Shown here in pieces: positions 1-11,368 of a DNA stretch of 64,000 nt. The translations under genes and the position numbers were made by a program. The notes under the pieces are model-generated. The model was not told the DNA's origin. It did not search any database and was given only the letters and a program-made list of their open reading frames with translations. Origin of the DNA: Neonectria sp. B-13 (lineage: Eukaryota > Ascomycota > Sordariomycetes > Hypocreales > Nectriaceae); the NCBI GenBank assembly GCA_002682825.1, contig NOKP01000013.1, forward strand, positions 124,001 to 188,000, read 5' to 3'. The first letter of the stretch is position 1; every line of letters begins with the position of its first letter.

Positions 1-3000
1 GTTGAGCTTCTCGTGGACCTGAGTGTTGTCATACTTGTCCGGCGGGAGCAGCGCCTTCATTTCCTCTGAAGGCTGAACCTCGACAATCTTCTCCTGAATA
101 TCGGTAGCTGAGGACCTGGAGTGCTCGAAATGCTCCCCAACGAGAAGGAGAATATCTTTGACGGCCTCAAGGATCTTGGGCTGGTAATCGCCAACATCTC
201 CCTTGAGGAGTTCGACGGCGGACAGAGCCTGGGTGACTTGTTCGCGGGTTTGCTGGTGCTCGGTCTTGTCTTCGGAGTGGTTCTCCTCATTCTTAAGCAC
301 CAAATCCTCCACGGAAGTAAAGACGGTCTTTGACGCCTCTTCCATCTTCTCCAGAGAGTCTGTGACCGTGGATCCCAGGGTGTCAATGAGAAGCTTCAGC
401 TCGTCGGCAACAGCCTTGGTTTCCACAACGGCAGCCTCGGTGGCGACATCTCGGGCTTCGCTGACCTTGCTCTTGTCGTCAAGCATGGTCTGGAGGTCGT
501 CGTATTTGGCAACCAGCTCGCTAATCTTGTCGTCAATCTTGGTGCCGAGACTGGTCGTTGCCTCGTTGGACTCAACCTTGACACCAGAAACAACGGCCTT
601 GGAGTCCTCAAACTCAGTCTTCATTGTCTCGAACATCTCCTTGAGATCCGCACCAACGCTGTCGTTCTTGTCCATCTTCTCGCCCATCGTCTCAAGAAGC
701 TTGCTGAGGGACTCAACGCCGGTGGACCCCTCTTCAAGCTTAGACTTGATCGTCTCCTGGAATTCTTCGAGGAAGCTTCTAACTTCGGTGACACGCTCAC
801 CAACGCCAGTCATTTCCTCATCTCGAATAGCAACCGCCTTGGTGTTGGAGTCAACCGTGATGTCGAGCTTTTCTTGGAACTCCTTGACAATGGTCTCGAG
901 GCTCGTGATATCCTCCTTGCTGGCAAAGGTGGCGAAGTCGGTGTTGCTGACACCGTCCAGGGCGGTCTTGATTTCGAGGACAACGGCCTCCACAGCTTCG
1001 ACATCAGTCTTGGTCACCTTCTCAGGGTTCTCATTCTCCTTATCTGCGCGTTCCTTCATCTCGTCAATCCCAGCCGTGACTTGAGTAATGAGAGATTCCA
1101 GAGTTGCAATCTCCTCTTTGCCAGCGACGGCATCGATCTGAGTGGACAGAGAGCCCAGAGACTCGCGGGTATCAAGGAGGAGGGTCTCGATGGCATCAAC
1201 ATGATCCTTGCGAATAGCCTGGTCACCATCCATAAGGTCGTCCAGGCGGGCCTTGGTGTTTCGCAAGATCGTCTCAATAGCCACAACGTCGTCTTTGGAG
1301 GCAGCATCTCCGCCGTTGACCTCAGAATCGTCCTTTCCGACCGCACGTGCGGTAGTAACAGGTTCTCGAGAGCTAAGTTCGTCAACAGCATCCTGAACGT
1401 TGCGAATCATCTCCTCCATGCGACTGAGGTCGTCTTTCTGGATAGTCTCGGTCTCTGGCTCCATGGCCTCGACCTTGCTGCTGAGCTGAGCAATCAGAAC
1501 TTCGAGGTTCTTGATGTCGTCTTGCTTCAGGGTATCCTCAGCAATCACTGACTCGTCAGGGACAGATCCAGTTGAAACTGCAAGAAGGGCCCGTTCGCTA
1601 TTACTGTCTCGCAGAGTCTCGATATCCGAGCGGACAGATTCCAGTCCAGACTTGAGAGCCTCTAGAATCTTGTCATCGAAGCTTTCGGGGCTTTCGGAGC
1701 TCTCCGAGCGAGTGGTAATGGCAGCAACGGCTCGATCGTTGTTGGCATCCCGAAGTGCCTCAATATCTGAACGAACAGACTCTAGACCAGTTTTGAGGGC
1801 ATCAAGGATCTCATCGTTGCCTACATCGTCAAGAGATGATGGAGGGATTGATCTTTCGTTGCTGCTCTCTCGGAGCGCTTCAATGTCTGAGCGAACAGTG
1901 TCGAGGCCATCCTTCAAAGCATCGAGAATCTCGTTGGAGTTGTCAATGGGATCAACTGACACAACCGCCTTCTCGGTATTGTCCTCTCGAAGCGCCTCGA
2001 TGTCTGCGCGAACGGCGTCGAGGCTTTCCTTCAAGGCCTCAAGGATTTCATTGGAATCATGGACAGGATCAACCGTCACGACAGCCTTCTCGGCAGTGTT
2101 CTCTCGAAGTGCTTCAATGTCCGAGCGAACGGCGTCGAGACCGTTCTTCAAGGCATCAAGGATCTCGTTGGTGTTGTCAATGGGTTCGACTGTCGCAACG
2201 GCCCTCTCGGCAGTGTTCTCTCGGAGTGCCTCAATATCTGAGCGGACGGCGTCGAGTCCAGACCTGAGAGTATCGAGAAGTTCATCGTTGACGTCGCTGG
2301 CGTCGTCAGCCGGTGCATCCAGTGTCGCTACAGCCTTATCATTGTTGTCGCGAATGGAATCAATGTCTGATCGAACAGAGTCAAGGCCAACTCTGAGAGC
2401 GTCTAGGATTTCGTCGTTTGCCGTCAAATCCACAGGCTTGTTAGTGACTCGGTCCATTCCGACGCGGAGATCATTAAGACCATCGTTGAGCGCGTCGAGG
2501 ATCTCGCTGGTCTCGGCTCGCGGTCGAAGGATCTCTTGTCGCAGATTGTTAAATCCAGTGTTGAGCGCCTCGAGAACCTCTTGGTTGTTGGACAGAGGTT
2601 GAGGGGGGGCAGGCACCATAGATGAATTGACCACATCACGAAGACCCTCAAGCTCTTTTTGGAGCTGTTGCTGAGCCTCCTCGCTTGACTGGTTGACCAT
2701 GCCAGCAATCTCGTCCTTGAAATCCTCCAGGGACTTGAGGAGGCCGTCCATGAACTCCTCTTGGCTAGCAACTCCAGTTGCACGATCCACGTAGCTCTCG
2801 ATGGCGGCTCGAAGACTTTCCAAGCCATCTTTCGTGGCGTCGAGAACCTGCTCAGTATCACGGCCATTGGCGGTAACATTTTCCTTGGCCTCTTCAGAGA
2901 CGGCCTTGAACTCGCGTCGAAGGAACTCAGTGATGTCATGTAGTCGCCCAGTGACCTCGTCGTTGTTGGAGGAAGCAGGGACCAGGGCCCGGCTCGAAGA

Positions 3001-5293
3001 AATGTCAAGATCGTGGAGGCCCTCCCTAACGGCATGAACCACATCCTCGTGAGTCATTTCACTGTTCCCGACAGCAGACTGAGCCACGGGGAACTCAAAC
3101 TCCTCAAGGCAGTCCCGGACCGCTTCAATGATCTCGTCTCTCGACAGAGACGCAGGAGTTTCCACTTGAGGAGGGACAAAGTGTCTCAGGCCTTCAACTA
3201 CGGCCGTGAACACCTCATCTCTTGTTGCAGAGGGTGGTCGGTCATCGCGAGGTGCGTACTCCTGGAGACCTTCCTTGAGACAGGCCAGAACCTCGTCTCG
3301 CTCCAGGCCGAGCTGCTGTACTTCAATCTCGGGCTTGTAGTTCTCCCAAGCATCCTTGACAGCTTCAATAACATCATCTCTGCTGAAATCGGGTACATCG
3401 CCACGAGTAGCTTCGCTGTCCCTGAGAGCTGCCCGCATGGCGTTGTAAATCTCCTGATAGTCGACGGCGGTCTTCTGGGTGTTGGTTGACGCGCCGGATT
3501 GGCGTCTGTGTTCGCGGAGAACATGGTTGAGCTGGTCCTTCATCTGCTCAAGGCCTTCGTCGATTACACGAGCAACCTCGTCTTTGCTTGGGCTATCGTG
3601 GTCATCGATCGGCCGGCGGGAGGCTGCCTGCTCAAGTCTTCGGCCAATTTCCCGACCCATGCCTAGGACCTCTCCTCGGAGCTCTCGAACAAGGGCCTTG
3701 ACCTCCGCAGTGAGGCCACCTCCTTGGGCGACGCTGTCCTTGACGGAGCGGATGATGTTAATGAGGTCTTCGTTGAGGAGGCCAACGCCCCGGCCGGCGG
3801 CGGGATCCGAACTTCGTCGGCCCTCGTTCTTCATGAGATGCTCAACTCTTTGCAGCACAGGGCCACTCCTAGGGCGTTCAGGAACCTCCAGTTGGCTCGA
3901 CTCGTCGCCGAAGCTCAAGTTTCGAGGTCTGTTCATGTCTGTGTTCAACACGACGGCGTTCTCGCTCTGGGCTCTGACTTGTTCGACGAGCTCGTCCACT
4001 TTGGATGCAGTCGCCATTCCGGTGAGCTTGTTGGAAACGTCAATCAGGCGGCTAAGCAGAGACTCCTGTCCCTCCTTGGTGCCCATATCCCGGATGATTT
4101 TCTCCAGCAGAGCAACAGAGGGGGGCGCTTCGGAACCAGCCAAAGAGGGCGTACTCATGGAACCTCGTTCAATAGAATCCGAGAAACTCTTGGGCGAAGG
4201 AATTCTGGGCAGTTGGAAGGCGGATCTCACGTTGTTGGGCGACAGGTTGTGTGGCTTGTTGTCGAGGTAGTACCCGCCGAACGGGTCCCTAGAAGAGAGT
4301 CTCTGTCCACCGTCGCTTCCAGTGGTAATGAGATCCCTCAAACTCTTTCGGATATCTTCGTCTCTCGTAGTGGTGGCCTCCTTGAGGCTCAGCAGATCGG
4401 TAGCATTGTCTCTACTTCTCCGGCTGAGCTGTGACATCTCCTTCTGTAGTGATGTAGCAATGTTTGTGAGGCTGAGGATTTGGTTCGACAGGAGATCCAG
4501 CGAGTGGGGATGCTTGACCACGGCCGAAGAACCATTGGTGATGTTGGACAGAGGGGCTTCGGGCTCCTTAGGTGTCGGTGTCTGCTGTGAGCCCATGTTT
4601 TGAAGGGCAAGCATTGTTGAGGATTGTGGGGGGGTGTTTTCGCCCAGAATGCTCTGAGGAGGTGGTCGTCGGACGGTTGGTCGTACGATGGGAGTCAGAC
4701 TCGGCCCAGGAGTTGGTGTGCCTGTTGCCGATTCTCTGTCGTTGTACCGAGCCTCTTCCCTTGATCGGACGGGCGTCTGCGGGCGGTGGAATTTGTCGGG
4801 TGATCTAGTAGGCGACACGCTGGGACTGATGTTGGTGCCCTCGATCATCAAGCTCAGATCTCGGACCGAGGCGGGCTGGATGGACTGCATCCGCCGGTGT
4901 GAGTTGCCCTTCATAGCCGACGGCACCAGGGCGCTCTCGCGAGCGCGCTCGTTAAGCGCAGCGTGCGCAGACTGGATTGCACTAGATGTGCCCACCCTTG
5001 AGGTGAAGCCCTTGGGCGATTGCGGGTTGAGGGGGAGCGGCGGCGGCGCTCTGATCGGATCTGAACTATCCCACCTGTAGACAGATCAGCTGGCGCGTTC
5101 GTGCGGGAGAGGCGCGAAATGATGGACAACCAAGAAGGTCATTCATTTTTGGGGGAAAGGGAACAAAGAAGACGTACATGGGCACGAGGGCGCGGTGGTC
5201 TGAACCTGCTGAGGAGATGGACTGTTGATGTCTGAGAAAGTAGTCGCCCTCTCGACCTTCTCGAGGGGTGTCTTGCATGTCCGGGGAGGCCAT
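1..5293 (-). CDS. giant repeat-containing coiled-coil protein, 5' part (runs off the left edge)
   Basis: Two exons are visible. Exon 1 is 5293-5178 (starts MASPDMQDTPREG). The intron is 5177-5075 (GTACGT donor, CTACAG acceptor). Exon 2 runs 5074 to 1 without a stop, so at least 1,730 residues are present and the C-terminus is missing. Residues ~1-400 are Pro/Ser-rich and look disordered. The rest is acidic, helical and rich in E, D, K, S and V. A tandem series of about seven 40-residue units at ~1610-2430 has the core EILDALKxGLDxVRSDIEAL; weaker copies extend to ~3500 and a non-repeated coiled-coil part follows to the edge. No enzyme motif, signal peptide or membrane segment was seen. The helix-rich repeats suggest a structural, scaffold or tether protein. 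I do not recognise the family. Phase agreement at the intron and continuous sensible protein make the reading frame secure. Confidence 0.85.
1610..2430 (-). repeat. tandem 40-codon repeats inside the giant coiled-coil gene
   Basis: Seven units repeat every 119-135 bp. The shared DNA core reads, on the plus strand, roughly CGAAGCGCCTCAATGTCTGA, near 1613, 1748, 1867, 1987, 2107, 2227 and 2353. Four successive spacings are 119-120 bp, which is exactly 40 codons. The protein cores are near-identical (ALKDGLDTVRSDIEALRE and close variants), while the 12-20 residue linkers (for example VDPIDNSN, VEPIDNTN, LDAPADDAS) differ. The central units at 1980-2270 are the most alike at DNA level, which suggests recent duplication or conversion. 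Confidence 0.85.
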
Positions 5294-5907
5294 GGTGTTT
5301 GGTTGTGTTATGTCATGAATGGAATGCAGACCGGAGTAGAAGAATACGGACGGCGTCGTAGCCACGCTAAGTAGAGTAATCTGTGATGTGGTTGTCGAAG
5401 TTGTATTTGTTTCTAGAGTGTTGCTGGAGCAACCGGCGGGCCCAAGCACTGGCAATGATACCCGATGCCGCGTGGATTGCATATTGTGAGGGCCAATCAG
5501 CACCTGGGGCGAGGCCAGGACCCTAGCCAACGAATGAAAAGGCCACAACAAAGCAAAGAGGCCATTGCGCCTCCATGGTGACTCCATGTTGACTCCAGCT
5601 GCCACGGCCACGGCCACCACGGCAAAAGGAAAGCTCGGCTTACAGACGCCCGCCCATGTTCATGGACGCTCATGGACGCTCGCTCGCTCAGTCACGCAAG
5701 GGGCCAATGGCACCAAGGCGAGGCCAAATCAAATCGCTTAAATTACAGAGTTGAGTTCTCTCATCCACCCGAGCGCCGCCGCTCGCCATGCCGGCAGTTC
5801 TATCGTGTGCCTAGCAACGAAATGTCTTGCATGTCTATACTCCTATTCCCCGGGTCTCCCAATAGCCCTCTAGATTCTTTTTTATCCAAAATTCCAAAAA
5901 CATTTCA
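5294..5907. other. intergenic: promoter/leader of the coiled-coil gene and 3' end of GGC1
   Basis: No gene is seen in these 614 bp. They hold the upstream region of the minus-strand coiled-coil gene and the 3' flank of the minus-strand GGC1 gene. A short tandem (CATGGACGCT twice, then CGCT repeats) lies at about 5660-5690. No clear TATA box was picked out. Confidence 0.5.
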
Positions 5908-7305
5908 TTACTTGCGGAATGCAATATCGAAAGCGGGAATCAGAGTCTGGGCGAGCCAGAACGAGAAGACCAACTTGGGGCCGGTCATGAGCAGCTGTGG
6001 CACAAACTCGATTAGCGGCAAGTCTTAGGTGGGGGTGGGGACGGACGGCAACAAATGCGACAGGGAGACGGGATGAGTGATGTAGCGCCATTTACGTACC
6101 TTGGGGACCAGTCCCTTAAAGAAACTTCCAAAGCCCTCGTTCTTGGCCATGTTGGTCAGAATTCGGAAACCACCCTCGGGGTTGTCAAAGTTGCGGTTCT
6201 GGATACGGGTCTTGATGACATCGAGGGGAGCAGAGACGAGGAGGGAGGCAGAGGCACCGGCGATCGAGGCGACAAAGTTCTGGAACCAGCTGGCCTTGTT
6301 GTAGTCCTCGAGGTGGAACAGGTACTCCTTGGCGAAAGCAGAACCACCAAACAGCTATCATAGAGGTCAGCTTCTCAGGGACTTGCATAGGGAGAAGAGG
6401 GTGCACGTACAGCAAAGGAGCCAGGAGCGTTACGGGCAGCAGTCCATCCCCAGCCTCGGTACAGGCCGAAGCCCTCGTCCTTAACAATCGCCAAGACACC
6501 ACGGCCACGGAAAGCCTCGGGGTTGGTCTGTCGCTTGATCTTGAGGACATCGAGGGGAAGAAGGACGATCTCACCGATACCGATCAGACTATGTCGGTTA
6601 GTAACAAAATTACATGTCGTCTTGGAGTCATCCGCGGGCCATTTACCTGCCAGCGGTGGAGTGCATAATGGCCTTGCCAGTCTTCTTGCCGAAGGCGGAC
6701 TCGAAGTCCCGGCCATAGTGCTTGTCCAGCAAGTCTCGGGCGATGGGCTGACCACCATACTTGTAGATTCGCTGGAGAACCTTGTAGCCGGCGGCGTAGC
6801 CTAGACCGGGGAACAAGGAGACGAACTTCTTTCCGGGGGAGACGGAAGCCTTGTCCTTGAAGATGACCTGGTTCAATTGGGCGGCATTGGCGATCTGGAG
6901 TCACGCAAAGTCAATTAACGGGTTCGCTCGGAATCGAAGAGAGGGCGTTGGAGAGGTCCTTACGCGAGACTGGTTGCTCATCAATCGCTTGGCAATGGTG
7001 TCCACCTTGAAGGTCAGGTTAGCAGGCGCATCGAGGGGCTCGGAGGGGTAGTCGTACGGGGTGGAAGATGGCCAACTCGGCGATACCAGCAGAACCTGTT
7101 GAGTCGGTCAGTAATTGGCCAAGTCTCGGGTCTCACGTGCGGCGGGACAGAGCAGCGGGACAGAGCAATGGCCGGCGATATGGAAATAGCGACACCAGAA
7201 AGGCGACAGAGCCACTCAAGGATTGGCGGAGAGAAACGAACCTGAGCCGAGCAGTCGAGCCAAGTTGGACTCCTTGTGGGGTCCGGAGGAAGCTGGAGGA
7301 GACAT
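5908..7305 (-). CDS. GGC1: mitochondrial GTP/GDP carrier (SLC25 family)
   Basis: Seven exons join in phase: 7305-7242, 7095-7058, 7005-6964, 6894-6647, 6588-6411, 6354-6100 and 5994-5908, giving 303 residues (yeast Ggc1 is about 300). The protein has the threefold mitochondrial-carrier layout. Signature motifs are HPVDTIAKRL in repeat 1, LPLDVLKIKR in repeat 2 and APLDVIKTRI in repeat 3. Stretches such as SLFPGLGYAAGYKVLQR and YRGWGWTAARNAPGSFA match the Ggc1/Yhm1 subfamily rather than other carriers. In yeast this inner-membrane protein exchanges mitochondrial GDP for cytosolic GTP and affects iron homeostasis. The start is the first ATG of the conserved frame. Repeat 1 is unusually cut up, by three introns within ~45 codons. 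Confidence 0.93.
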
Positions 7306-8366
7306 CTTGGGCGGCTGAGAGGGCGATTGAGAGAACGAGGTAAAAAGATTGAACAGTGCAAGAGGATGCAGGTGAAGTCGCAAAGTGCTCGTCGCAAGTT
7401 CTTCTTGAAATTTTTCCAAAAGTGCTCTCCCCTACCAGAGGTACCGACGTCGGAAGCGTGCGCCCACGTCCCACCCTTGCAGCGCAAACTGGAGCTACCT
7501 CGACGCCTCGACCAACGGTTGGATCCCCTCTGGGCCGGGACTCGACCAGCAGGTACCTGCCTTTGTGCTCTGTCCAGGGCTGCGGCAGATGTACTATCTG
7601 GGTGGGCTGACCTCCATCGTAGGTAGCCCGTCCCTCCGGCCATGTGCAGTTCCATCCATTTGGCCAAGCGGCTTTAATATGTGGAGATATCCTCGTCGCA
7701 TCTAAACTGTACGCGGCCTACCCTGCAGAATTGCCGCTCGACATGCTGGGAAACACCGCGGTAAGTTCTATGTATTGTTCGTGATCATGGTTCAGAATCG
7801 GTAAAGTCAATGTGAGTTGCTTGCTTTTCTTTTTTTCTTTTTGCATTTCGTTCATTGGCTCCATAAACGGTAAACAGTAGCGGTGAACCTTCTTCGCGGA
7901 CAGAATTTCTCTTTCCAAGACATCACGACCCGATTTAACAATAGTTCACAACCAAGACGCAATCCACATTATTAATACACGTGGCGGATACGCGTCTGAT
8001 CAACAGACGATGCTTTGTCCCCAATGCAGTTTGAAACCCTCGCCCTCGGAGCATCCACCCAAGCACAGCAATATTGAAAGGTCACAACACCGCATCACCA
8101 ACCATGATAGCGCAGTGCGTTCAAGTACTCATTAAAAAACATGGATTTCCAGTTCTGTATCCTACACATACTGCAGTCTAAGAAGCCTGACTGCCAATTC
8201 AGCCTTTGACGCTAGGATATTGCCTCTGACTCTGGCGATAACGATGACAAATATGATAATGAGGATTCCACTCCAAACCTAGCCGCTCTGGCTAGCGACC
8301 AGCGGAGAAGCAATTGACATGTCCCTGTTTCTTTTCCCCAACCATGCGTTGTGCCCCAACACCCCA
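7306..8366. other. intergenic: GGC1 upstream region and RPC82 3' flank
   Basis: About 1.06 kb with no supported gene. The first ~300 bp form the GC-rich upstream region of GGC1. From ~7670 to 8330 the DNA is more AT-rich and holds only short chance frames. It lies downstream of the RPC82 stop codon. Confidence 0.5.
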
Positions 8367-10502
8367 TCAGTAGTCCCTGAGCACTGCAACCATCTCGTCC
8401 AGCTTCATGACCTGCCCCAGGAGCTTGCTCTGCGCTTCCAGATGCATGTTGTACTTGTTGTAATGCTCCGCCGTCATCACCTCCTCTTCTTTGCCCTGAA
8501 CATCCTTTCTTTCTACAAACGACAATATGTTCCGTTTCCTATGTCGTTCCACTTGAAGAGTTTGGAGGCATCGAAGCATCGCTTTATAGATGTCGTCCAG
8601 GGCCTGCGACTGGGTGCGTTCCTTGTCAAAGAACCAGAAGAACAGGGTTCGGTTGGCCAATCGCATATTGTCCCTGGGGACTTCTTGTACGTCTACCAAG
8701 CCCGCCATCTGCATCGCAAGCATCTTTCCTTGGACGTCGCCTTTCTTCATAAGGGCAGCCGAAGGCAGCATCTTCTCATCGAGCTTGCCCTTCTCGCGCA
8801 AGATCCGTGTCAGTCTCAAACCATGTCGACCATGAGTCTGTTCAATCATGGCATCTAGTTCGGTTTCTCGTAGTCGATCCATGAGAAGTGTAAAATCCAC
8901 GGTCCATTGGCCACGCCCAAATGTCCCACAGTGGCGGATGAATTGGAGTTTGCTCTCGGCAAGGAGCAAAAGGTGTTGACGCATCTGATTGAGACGACTA
9001 TCCTTCGGAGCCGCAGAGCCCTCAAACTTGACCTTGGTCTCACGGTCACCATTGGTTGCGCCTGACTTTGGTTCGTCATCGTCGCCAAAGACATCGTCAT
9101 CATCTTCCTCATCCTCGTCAAGGTGGAGTGTTCCTACGACAGGTCGTCGTCCTGGAGGGCCAAGGTCTGAATCGTCCGAATCATAATCCGGATCTAGAGG
9201 TTCCGTCCTCACCTTCTCGGCGCTTTCAGCATCAACTTTTTCCTTGGACGCTTTTCCTATCCCCGACTGGACGTTGACGGATTCATCAAGATGTTCAAGA
9301 ATGTCCACAGTTGTGACAGTGACCTGCTGACCAGCCGTTTCCTCATCGAGCAGAGAATCCGGTCGACATCTCGAGAAATTGATCGTCAATAGGTCAAGCA
9401 CCGTTCGATAGACCTCCCCGGTTACTTCACCAAGTATGTCTGCCACAAAACCGGCCAACCGTTGATTGCGCAACTCAACTAAACACCGTTCGTGGTTCAG
9501 TCTAACAATGACATTGGGCTGACTGTGCGTTAGTACTGAAAGGTGTCTTGGAAGAAATGTCTCCTTACATTAAGCCGCGGCGCATCTGCATCGTCTGCGT
9601 GGCCATTTTGAGCTCGGCCATTGGCAAGCTTCCTTCTCTTCGAGACGAAGCCTCCGCTTTGGTCAAGTTGCCGCTTCAACGCCTTGCCTTGGTCCCTGAA
9701 GTTCCGAAAGCGCTCAATGATTTGGCGTTGGGCCTCGCCCTTATTTTTGGCTACCGCCTGGGCAGGGCCTGTGTTCAAGACCTCACCCTCAATCTCTCGG
9801 TAAACGTCCTTAGGGTTGCGGAAGCTGTCTGGTCGGACAGTCTCGATGATCTCTGCTCGGAGGAGACGGCCGAGGACAGAGTTGAGGTGGTGCTCCGAGT
9901 CAATCAAGCCGTTATGTGAGTCATGGTCGCCATTCGTATGCCCGTTGGCCTTGGGTGCTCGCGACCCGAATGCCTGAGAAAGGTCGCCAATTCTGGCATG
10001 ACCCAGCAGCATGAGGGTTTGAACCAGCTCACGCTCTGCGGCCCCATGTTGCCTCTCGACTATCTCTAGAATTTTTCCTGATCGGACGAGGCTGTAGCAA
10101 GCATCGGCGTTGGCTTCGTAGTTGGTGACGGGGGTGTCTGGATTCGTATGGTGGTAGAGCAAATTTTGCTGAATCAAAACGGCGAGACCATTTCGTAGGT
10201 GTCGCGGAGTAAGTGAGGTGTGTTGGACCAGTTGCGCAATCGTCGAGCGACCTTTGGTTAGTAGCGCAGTCAAGATTCGCTGGTTGGCGACGACAAAGTT
10301 AGCCCCGCGATCCCACGCAAGTCAAGACTCTTCCAAAGAGGAGCAACCGGGCGGGGAGAGAGTCATACCGAGGGTAGTTCGCCGTAGAGGTCGTTGACTA
10401 GGAGAGCACAAAGCTCAGCGGCATGTTTTGTCTGCAAAGGGGTAGGCTGTCAGCGTCGCCGGCGCGCGGTGGTGGTCGCGATCCTTGACTCACAACGAGC
10501 AT
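8367..10502 (-). CDS. RPC82: RNA polymerase III subunit RPC3 (Rpc82), with an apparent +1 frameshift
   Basis: Four exons are predicted: 10502-10494 (M-L-V), 10432-10369, 10279-9569 and 9518-8367, about 644 residues. The protein belongs to the Rpc82/RPC3 family of Pol III, a winged-helix subunit of the Rpc82-Rpc34-Rpc31 initiation subcomplex. Evidence is the start MLVTKHAAELCALLVNDLYG, winged-helix segments (GRSTIAQLVQHTSLTPRHLR, then NGLAVLIQQNLLYHH), an acidic central linker (~9060-9190) and the C-terminal winged-helix region with a terminal coiled helix. Exon 2 carries one extra G near 10380. As written it reads Y-G-G-T-T-L; without that G it reads Y-G-E-L-P-S and joins exon 3 (R-I-L-T) in phase. 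Either an assembly error or a broken gene is possible; error is likelier because Pol III is essential. Identity is firm; the intact state is uncertain. Confidence 0.88.
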
Positions 10503-11368
10503 TGCTTTGCTCCTAGAGATCCTCTCACTATCTCTAGAGCTATAGCAATTACTACCGCGGAGTCATTGATGTCCCCAAGGGCAGTAATATCAGCGAGAGC
10601 GGTCTGCGAGCGATGGAGGTGCGAAAACAGGGCAGAGGATAGCAGGTGAGAGCGCGGGAAGTCGGAAAGGCTGGCTGGTGGAGGGAGCGCGTTGACGTTT
10701 GAAGGATGGCCACGGCGCAAATCGACAATTTTTCTTGGTGTAAGTGAAGCTTGGTAGGTGGGGTGAGTTTTTTCCTCACATGCACATGCTTCTAGCGAGT
10801 AGTCGCAGCCCGCTAAACCGGGTTGAGAGTCTTCACTCCTCATTCATCGAGCATGGGCGATTACTAGGTGCGGAACATTCTTGCCGTGGAAATTCCCGTC
10901 TCTAACATGCGATAGGAATATGCGTGCTTCTACGTGATGACATTCTGATGTGGAGCACAGTAGGATCCGTATAAAACAACTGATTAATCGTAGCCATATT
11001 TTTATGGTCAGCGATTAAAGTCGCTGAGTTCAGGCTCGCCTCAAGTCGGCTCCAGAACATAATTATGCCCTTGGGCGCGCGACCGAGCTTCTCCGTATCA
11101 GGCTTAGCCGGTGTGAATATCTCAGCATGGGCGTGGGCGCTCGCGCAGCTGATGCCTTGACGTTCCGGGCCAGGCCAATCCTGAGCGGCGCTGGGCCAAT
11201 GCCCGGGATGCAAATCTGGCTGACCGGAACAAATCACGTGATATTTCGAATCGTTCCCTGTTCCCGAAAATTAGACGGGAGCTTTTCGACGAGGCACTTC
11301 TTTGGAGATCAATTGCTCCATCCCGACGGCCGAAGGATTGCCAATTGCCTACGCCATCATCCTCGACA
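10503..11368. promoter_or_regulatory. divergent promoter region between RPC82 and QCR2
   Basis: These 866 bp separate the start codons of RPC82 (minus) and QCR2 (plus), so both promoters must lie here. A perfect TCACGTGA palindrome is at 11234-11241, 128 bp before the QCR2 ATG. No coding sequence is convincing. Confidence 0.6.
11234..11241. promoter_or_regulatory. TCACGTGA E-box palindrome upstream of QCR2
   Basis: A perfect 8-bp palindrome containing CACGTG, the core recognised by bHLH factors such as Cbf1. It lies 128 bp before the QCR2 start codon, inside the divergent promoter. The same octamer recurs upstream of eS8 at 63979. Binding is inferred only. Confidence 0.45.

Noticed and set aside
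203..2602. Long plus-strand open frames (203-1084 and 1511-2602) in the left part of the window
   Set aside because: They are Ser/Arg-rich antisense shadows of the repeat-bearing coiled-coil gene, which reads cleanly on the minus strand with a phase-matched intron.
1..5293. Identification of the giant protein as the Woronin-body tether leashin or a Num1/ApsA cortical protein
   Set aside because: Size and fungal context fit loosely, but the 40-residue helical repeat and N-terminus show no motif I can tie to either family; left unnamed.
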